NCBI GenBank assembly: GCA_030704615.1 | Contig: CM060732.1 | Location: 54,417,053 to 54,481,052 of the forward strand | Direction of reading: 5' to 3' | Length of the DNA stretch: 64,000 nucleotides | Source: Takakia lepidozioides | Lineage: Eukaryota; Streptophyta; Takakiopsida; Takakiales; Takakiaceae | Notes under the pieces: generated by a model | The model's database searches: none | What the model saw: the letters and a program-made list of their open reading frames with translations, nothing else | Told to the model about the DNA's origin: nothing | In this document: positions 59,745 through 64,000 of the stretch, piece after piece | How positions within the stretch are numbered: the first letter of the stretch is position 1 | Layout: each line of letters starts with the position of its first letter | Translations under genes and position numbers: made by a program

Positions 59745-61484
59745 TGTGAATGACTGAGGAAGCCTAGCCTGACGGCTTGCCTCCCACGCTGTGGATCCAA
59801 CTCCACCTCTGCACCTCGTGGCTCAGGAACTCGTGCTGCTCCTCGAGTCACGGCTGCAGCAGACTCCACCTGCACTAGTGGTAGTGCTGCTCCACACATG
59901 AATCCCATGCCTCCCATATCTCCTCCCTCAGGAGCAGGAGGTGGACCATCCGGCCTTAGAGCCGGTACCACCTGAGCTGTAGCCATGGCAGCGAGCCTCT
60001 GCTCTAGCTGCTGAAGCCGGTTGGCCATGCCTTGGTCAACACCCTGACCTCCGCGTCCTTGGCCACGTTGAGCTTGCCCTTGGCCTGCACCTCGTGGCTG
60101 GCCACCTCGTCCCCTCTGGGCTGCTCCACCTCGCCCCCGGCCACCATTGTTCCCTTGGAACTGGCCTGGGCGCAACTCAGGATGCAAACCATAACACTGA
60201 GCCTCTCCATGCCCGTGTTTGCCACAATGCCCACACTGTAACTGTGCAGGCTGTGCATGTGCCGGCCCTTTGCCTCCCTCTGGACAATCCGTCTTGACAT
60301 GGGGTCCTCCACATGTCCAGCACACCACATCCGCCCGTTGTTGGCCAGCAAATGAAGGGAGAGACCCCTGCATCTGAGGTCCTCTCTGCCCTTCCCTGAG
60401 CTTCACCTGAGCCCCCTTGTTGCCTTGAGCACGTTGAGGTGGTGGTTGGCTAGGAGCACCACTACCCCGTGGTGTCTCCTTAGCAAATCCCACCATGACC
60501 ACTCGTTCCTCCACCATGTTGAGCTCTATCCGCTCTGCCAGCAAAAACACATTTGCTAAGGGGTTGGGCCGCTTGTAGGAGAGTTGCATCCCGCACCCTT
60601 CTCCTCAGCTCCTTGTCCAATATCCCATACCAGAATTGGACTGCCTGAGCTTCCGTAACCCCTTGGGTTACATTTATCAAGCGCCTCATGCGAGTGAAAG
60701 CCTCCCTCAAGCTCTCGGTCGGCTTCCGTTGGAACTCTTGCAAGCTCCGCAACTTCTCTGTCCTCACCCCTTGGTAGTTCCCTCTCAACTCTTCGAAGAA
60801 CTCCACGACAGGGTTGAAGGCAGGCACGGGTGCTAGTGCTGGTGCGGGTAGTGGCTTGGGTGGACGTCGTAGCTACTGTACCACCAGTCCCACTGCTGCT
60901 TGCTGAAGCTGCCGGTGCAGCGGCAGGTGTAGCCACTGCCCTCGTGGCTCTAGTGCCCCTAGTGATGGAGACATAGTCGGGTGACCAGTACATCCTCCAC
61001 TCCTCGATCTCAACCTCATGCCCCCGCCTGAACTCATGGTAATCATCCATAGGCGGCCCCTCAAGGTGCTGAAACAGCCCTTTCCATGCCATGAACGGCG
61101 TAAATAGTTGTGGATTGCGCATTTGCTGCAAATCACACCAACACTTGGATAAAATCATCCACTCAATGGTGCCCACCGCCCAGAGTACCTTCGTGGCCCC
61201 TTGGTAGCTCCATACATCTCCTCCATTGTGTCCCACAACAATGGCAAAGAAACAACTTGCACCGCCGGTATGAGTCCTCCCGATTCACAATCCGAATCAG
61301 AACCTTCCGTAGAAGACACAGGAGGTGAAGGTGGCCTAAACCGCACACCTCGTCTCGTGTACCCACTAGTATCGCTAGTGCTCGAACCGGCACTGTCCCC
61401 AGCAACTAGTGGCACCTCCGTGTTGACACTCAACCGGTCATGAACACAACATAAAACGAACCGCATAATAACAACATGACCCAA
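59645..61484 (-). pseudogene. gag: Gag of the DNMT-bearing gypsy element, frameshifted
   Basis: Successive minus-strand frames cover an N-terminal part from about 61484 and a central capsid-like segment (MAWKGLFQHLEGPPMDDYHE). Then comes the retrotransposon gag core (FFEELRGNYQGVRTEKLRSL, FTRMRRLINV, VQFWYGILDKELRRRVRD). A nucleocapsid follows with two zinc knuckles: CWTCGGPHVKTDC (one residue shorter than CCHC) and CGHCGKHGHGEAQC (canonical CX2CX4HX4C), inside a Gly/Arg/Gln-rich stretch. Frame changes occur near 61200, 60860 and 60570, and gag overlaps the next frame at 59645-59744. The last could be a programmed shift; the others look like mutations. Gag packages the RNA into virus-like particles. 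Confidence 0.75.
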
Positions 61485-62229
61485 CAGAAAAATACTCTCT
61501 GGCCTTTGGGGTACTGAACATAACCTGTCCTTCTCTCATGGTTCTTACCCAACTTGATTCTGGTGCCTCCACACAGCACAGGATAGGTGGCTGGCACCCA
61601 ACCCGCACAACCCAGTCACACAAAACACATACGTGGTCAATCGGTAGTGGATCCACACAAGAAATCAGATCGACAGGCCACCAGCACAGACAACAAAACC
61701 ACAAACACACTAGCTGCACCACACAGTTGCACTCACCAGCACACACAACAATCCGTCACACCACAGCCACACCAACAACCACACACAAACCCACCCCTCT
61801 CACAAGGTAACCGGGTTAGAGAACTGTGCGGCTTATGGTTGAATAATAAGTCCTAACATAGCCTACAGTACCTGCATCCACCACAAAGCACTCCTATGGT
61901 TGGCTGTGGTCACGCCTCCAACCTCACCACAGGAGAAACAATGATGGTCTGGCTGGTCATCACCCGCCTCACCATCGACGCATGCTCTAGGACTGGCCGG
62001 TGTCATCCGACAATCACCTATAAAAACAAGCGCCCCCACACACAACTAGCATGGCGCACAGTAAAGCATGCAGGTATGGAGGGGATCCAACACAAGAAAT
62101 CAGATCGACAAGCCCCCACACCCAAAAACAACTCCACGGGTCTTAGGCAGTCCACCAGTGCCTCCACGAGTCAGCACAGGCCGTCCACAGGCAACCGGGC
62201 CACCACAGACCACACAGGCCCACACAGCC
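61485..62229. other. Leader region upstream of gag, with a 30-bp duplication
   Basis: No gene. On the minus strand this is the sequence before gag. The word ATCCACACAAGAAATCAGAT plus CGACAGGCC at 61651-61679 recurs at 62085-62113 with one inserted base and one change. AC-rich composition dominates (plus strand). No primer-binding site for a common tRNA was recognised. Confidence 0.4.
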
Positions 62230-63552
62230 ACTGGTCAGGCCGTCACAGTCCAAGGCCACTGGGCAAAGCCTGTCGCCAGCCATCACAGCCTGTCACAGCC
62301 TCAAAGGCCTCAGGCACGGCCTGTCACAGCCCCTCACAGCCCGTCACAGCCTCAAAGGCCTCAGGCACGGCCTGTCACAGCCCCTCACAGCCCGTCACAG
62401 CCCCAAAGGCCATGGGCACGGCCTGTCACAGCCCCTCACAGCCGTCACGCCACAAGCCTCAGGCACGGCTGTCACAGCCCCTCACAGCCCCTCACAGCCC
62501 CAAAGGCCCCAGGCCGGCCTGTCACCGCCCCTCACAGCCCGTCACAGCCCCAAAGGCCATGGGCACGGCCTGTCACAGCCCTCACAGCCCGTCACAGCCT
62601 CAAAGGCCTCAGGCACGGCCTGTCACAGCCCCTCACAGCCGTCACAGCCCCAAAGGCCATGGGCACAAGCCTGTCACAGCCCGTCACAGCCCATAGGCCT
62701 CAGGGCACAGCCTGTCACAGCCCCGCACAGCCGTCACAGCCCAAAGGCCACTGGGCACAGCCTGTCACAGCCTGACACAGCCCGTCCAGCCCCACAGGGC
62801 ACAGGGCACAGCCTGTCACAGCCCATCACAGCCCATCACAGCCGGTCCAGCTTGCCACAACCTGTCACAGCCGTCACAGGCCGTCACAGCTCGCCCCACA
62901 GCCTGACACAGCCCGTCACAGCCCCACAGGCACAGGGCACAGCCTGTCACAGCCCCTCACAGCCCGTCACAGCCCCAAAGGCCTCAGGCACGGCCTGTCA
63001 CAGCCCGTCACAGCCCCAAAGGCCACTGGGCACAGCCTGTCACAGCCTGACACAGCCCGTCACAGCCCCACAGGGCACAGGGCACAGCCTGTCACAGCCA
63101 TCAAAGCCCATCACAGCCTGTCACAGCTTGCCACAGCCTGTCACAGCCGACAGCCCCACAGGCCACTGGGCACAGCCTGTCACAGCCCGTCACAGCCCCA
63201 AAGGCCATGGGCACAGCCGTCACAGCCGCCACAGCCTGTCACAGCCCGTCACAGCCCCAAAGGCCTCAGGCACAGCCTGTCACAGCCCGTCACAGCCCAC
63301 AAGGCCACTGGGCACAGCCTGTCACAGCCTAACACAGCCCGTCACAGCCCCCAGGGCACAGGGCACAGCCTGTCACAGCCCATCACAGCCCATCACAGCC
63401 CGTCACAGCCCCACAGGCCTCATGGCACAGCCTGTCACAGCCCCGCACAGCCCGTCACAGCCCCAAAGGCCACTGGGCACAGCCTGTCACAGCCTGACAC
63501 AGCCCATCACAGCCTGTCACAGCTTGCCACAGCCTGTCACAGCCCCACACAT
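62230..63552. repeat. 51-bp minisatellite made of 10-bp CACAG subunits
   Basis: About 1.3 kb of tandem repeats. A clear 51-bp unit is CTCAAAGGCCTCAGGCACGG followed by three 10-bp subunits of the type CCTGTCACAG, CCCCTCACAG, CCCGTCACAG. Variants use GGCCACTGGGCACAG or GGCCATGGGCACGG. Because 51 is a multiple of 3 the array is open in several plus-strand frames and reads as a false 17-residue repeat protein. It sits upstream of gag on the retrotransposon's strand. Confidence 0.95.
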
Positions 63553-64000
63553 GGCCGCTCTGGCAGTTTAGCCATTTCTCCAAGGGGTTTAGCCACGCCA
63601 AGCTAGGGTTTGTGTCTCTTGGACTCTAGGCTTCTTTCCACCGAGCTATGGTGGCTGTGAGGAAATCAGCAAGGTATCCTTGCTCTTTCGGCTCCCACAC
63701 ACCACCATAGTAGCCCTAAGCCATGAGGTGGTTGCCACAAACCAAGCCTTCTTTCTCACTTAGCCTCCCCAAACACGCCACTAAACTCAATGGCAAACAA
63801 CCAAGCCCTGTTGGTTCCCAGCCCTTGTGAGCACTCATTCAAGCACTCCCCTCATTGGACATAGCATCTGTCTTAGAGCCTATTCCAACCCTCTACACCT
63901 GTTGCTTCAAGAGTTGCGCTCCCTTCAAGCTTGAAGTTGAAACCCCAACTCACATAGGCCCTACAAGTGCTGTTCTTTCACTCCAAGTGGAAACCAGCCC
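63553..64000. other. Unassigned sequence at the window end
   Basis: Unique-looking, C-rich on plus, without an open frame of note. It may be the 5' LTR or leader of the retrotransposon, but no match to the 3' side (53.2-53.9 kb) is visible. Confidence 0.3.

Larger units (their letters stand above)
53173..61484 (-). mobile_element. Ty3/gypsy retrotransposon carrying a DNA methyltransferase and a PHD finger
   Basis: Minus-strand order: gag (61484-59645), protease plus cytosine-5 methyltransferase (59744-57270), then RT, RNase H, integrase and PHD finger (57114-54139), polypurine tract (53881-53892) and LTR-like repeats (53173-53880). RT before integrase places it in Ty3/gypsy (Metaviridae). 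The left end contains the 3' LTR or part of it. No matching 5' LTR is seen before the window ends, so the right boundary is open. Gag has about three frame changes, the gag-pol junction one, the methyltransferase one, and a TAG stop precedes RT. The RT-to-PHD part is one uninterrupted 991-codon frame, so the copy is damaged but not old. Confidence 0.85.

Noticed and set aside
61896-62775. Long plus-strand frames with a 17-residue repeat (SQPVTAP, GTACHSP)
   Set aside because: They are produced by the 51-bp minisatellite, whose period is a multiple of three; several frames are open at once and the composition is that of the repeat.

Overview
This is eukaryotic nuclear DNA, most likely from a streptophyte (charophyte) alga of the Chara/Klebsormidium kind. 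Four host genes have plant-type relatives and GT-AG introns: a PUB4/PUB45-like U-box/ARM ubiquitin ligase, a cornichon cargo receptor, a universal stress protein (USP) and a class I glutaredoxin. For all four, hand-placed exons sum to a multiple of three and give family-typical lengths (829, 140, 179 and 102 aa). The space between them is long, AT-rich and littered with repeats. The charophyte assignment is inference. It also rests on a Ty3/gypsy element carrying a cytosine-5 DNA methyltransferase; as I recall, such retrotransposon-borne methyltransferases have been described in charophytes and dinoflagellates.

Layout. 1-12.5 kb: mostly anonymous DNA with one broken gene of a REase-like plus protein-kinase-like type (2.5-3.6 kb). 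12.6-16.3 kb: U-box/ARM gene (minus). 16.3-27.6 kb: no recognisable gene; pyrimidine-rich and degenerate repeats. 27.6-37 kb: host cluster, with cornichon (minus) divergent from USP (plus), then glutaredoxin (plus). A tRNA-derived SINE and three CACGTG boxes lie between the divergent pair. 37-40.6 kb: no gene; a foldback element and tandem repeats. 40.8-50.5 kb: DNA-transposon territory with a decayed piggyBac-like transposase, two copies of a gene resembling beta-class (N4/N6) DNA methyltransferases (minus), six near-identical hairpins, and a MULE-like transposase (plus, one in-frame stop). 51.4-53.0 kb: a probable non-autonomous element bounded by inverted repeats. 53.2-61.5 kb: Ty3/gypsy retrotransposon (minus) with gag, protease, DNA methyltransferase, RT, RNase H, integrase and a C-terminal PHD finger. 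62.2-63.55 kb: a 51-bp minisatellite upstream of gag; its 5' LTR is not visible.

Functionally, the host genes are ordinary housekeeping and stress genes. The interesting part is 43-61 kb, where two unrelated DNA-methyltransferase-like modules sit in or beside mobile elements. One is clearly part of a retrotransposon polyprotein that also carries a putative histone-reading finger. The other is divergent from a MULE transposase, with a six-hairpin cluster in the intergenic region. Both are broken in this copy by frameshifts or stops, so the biology would have to be read from intact family members elsewhere in the genome.
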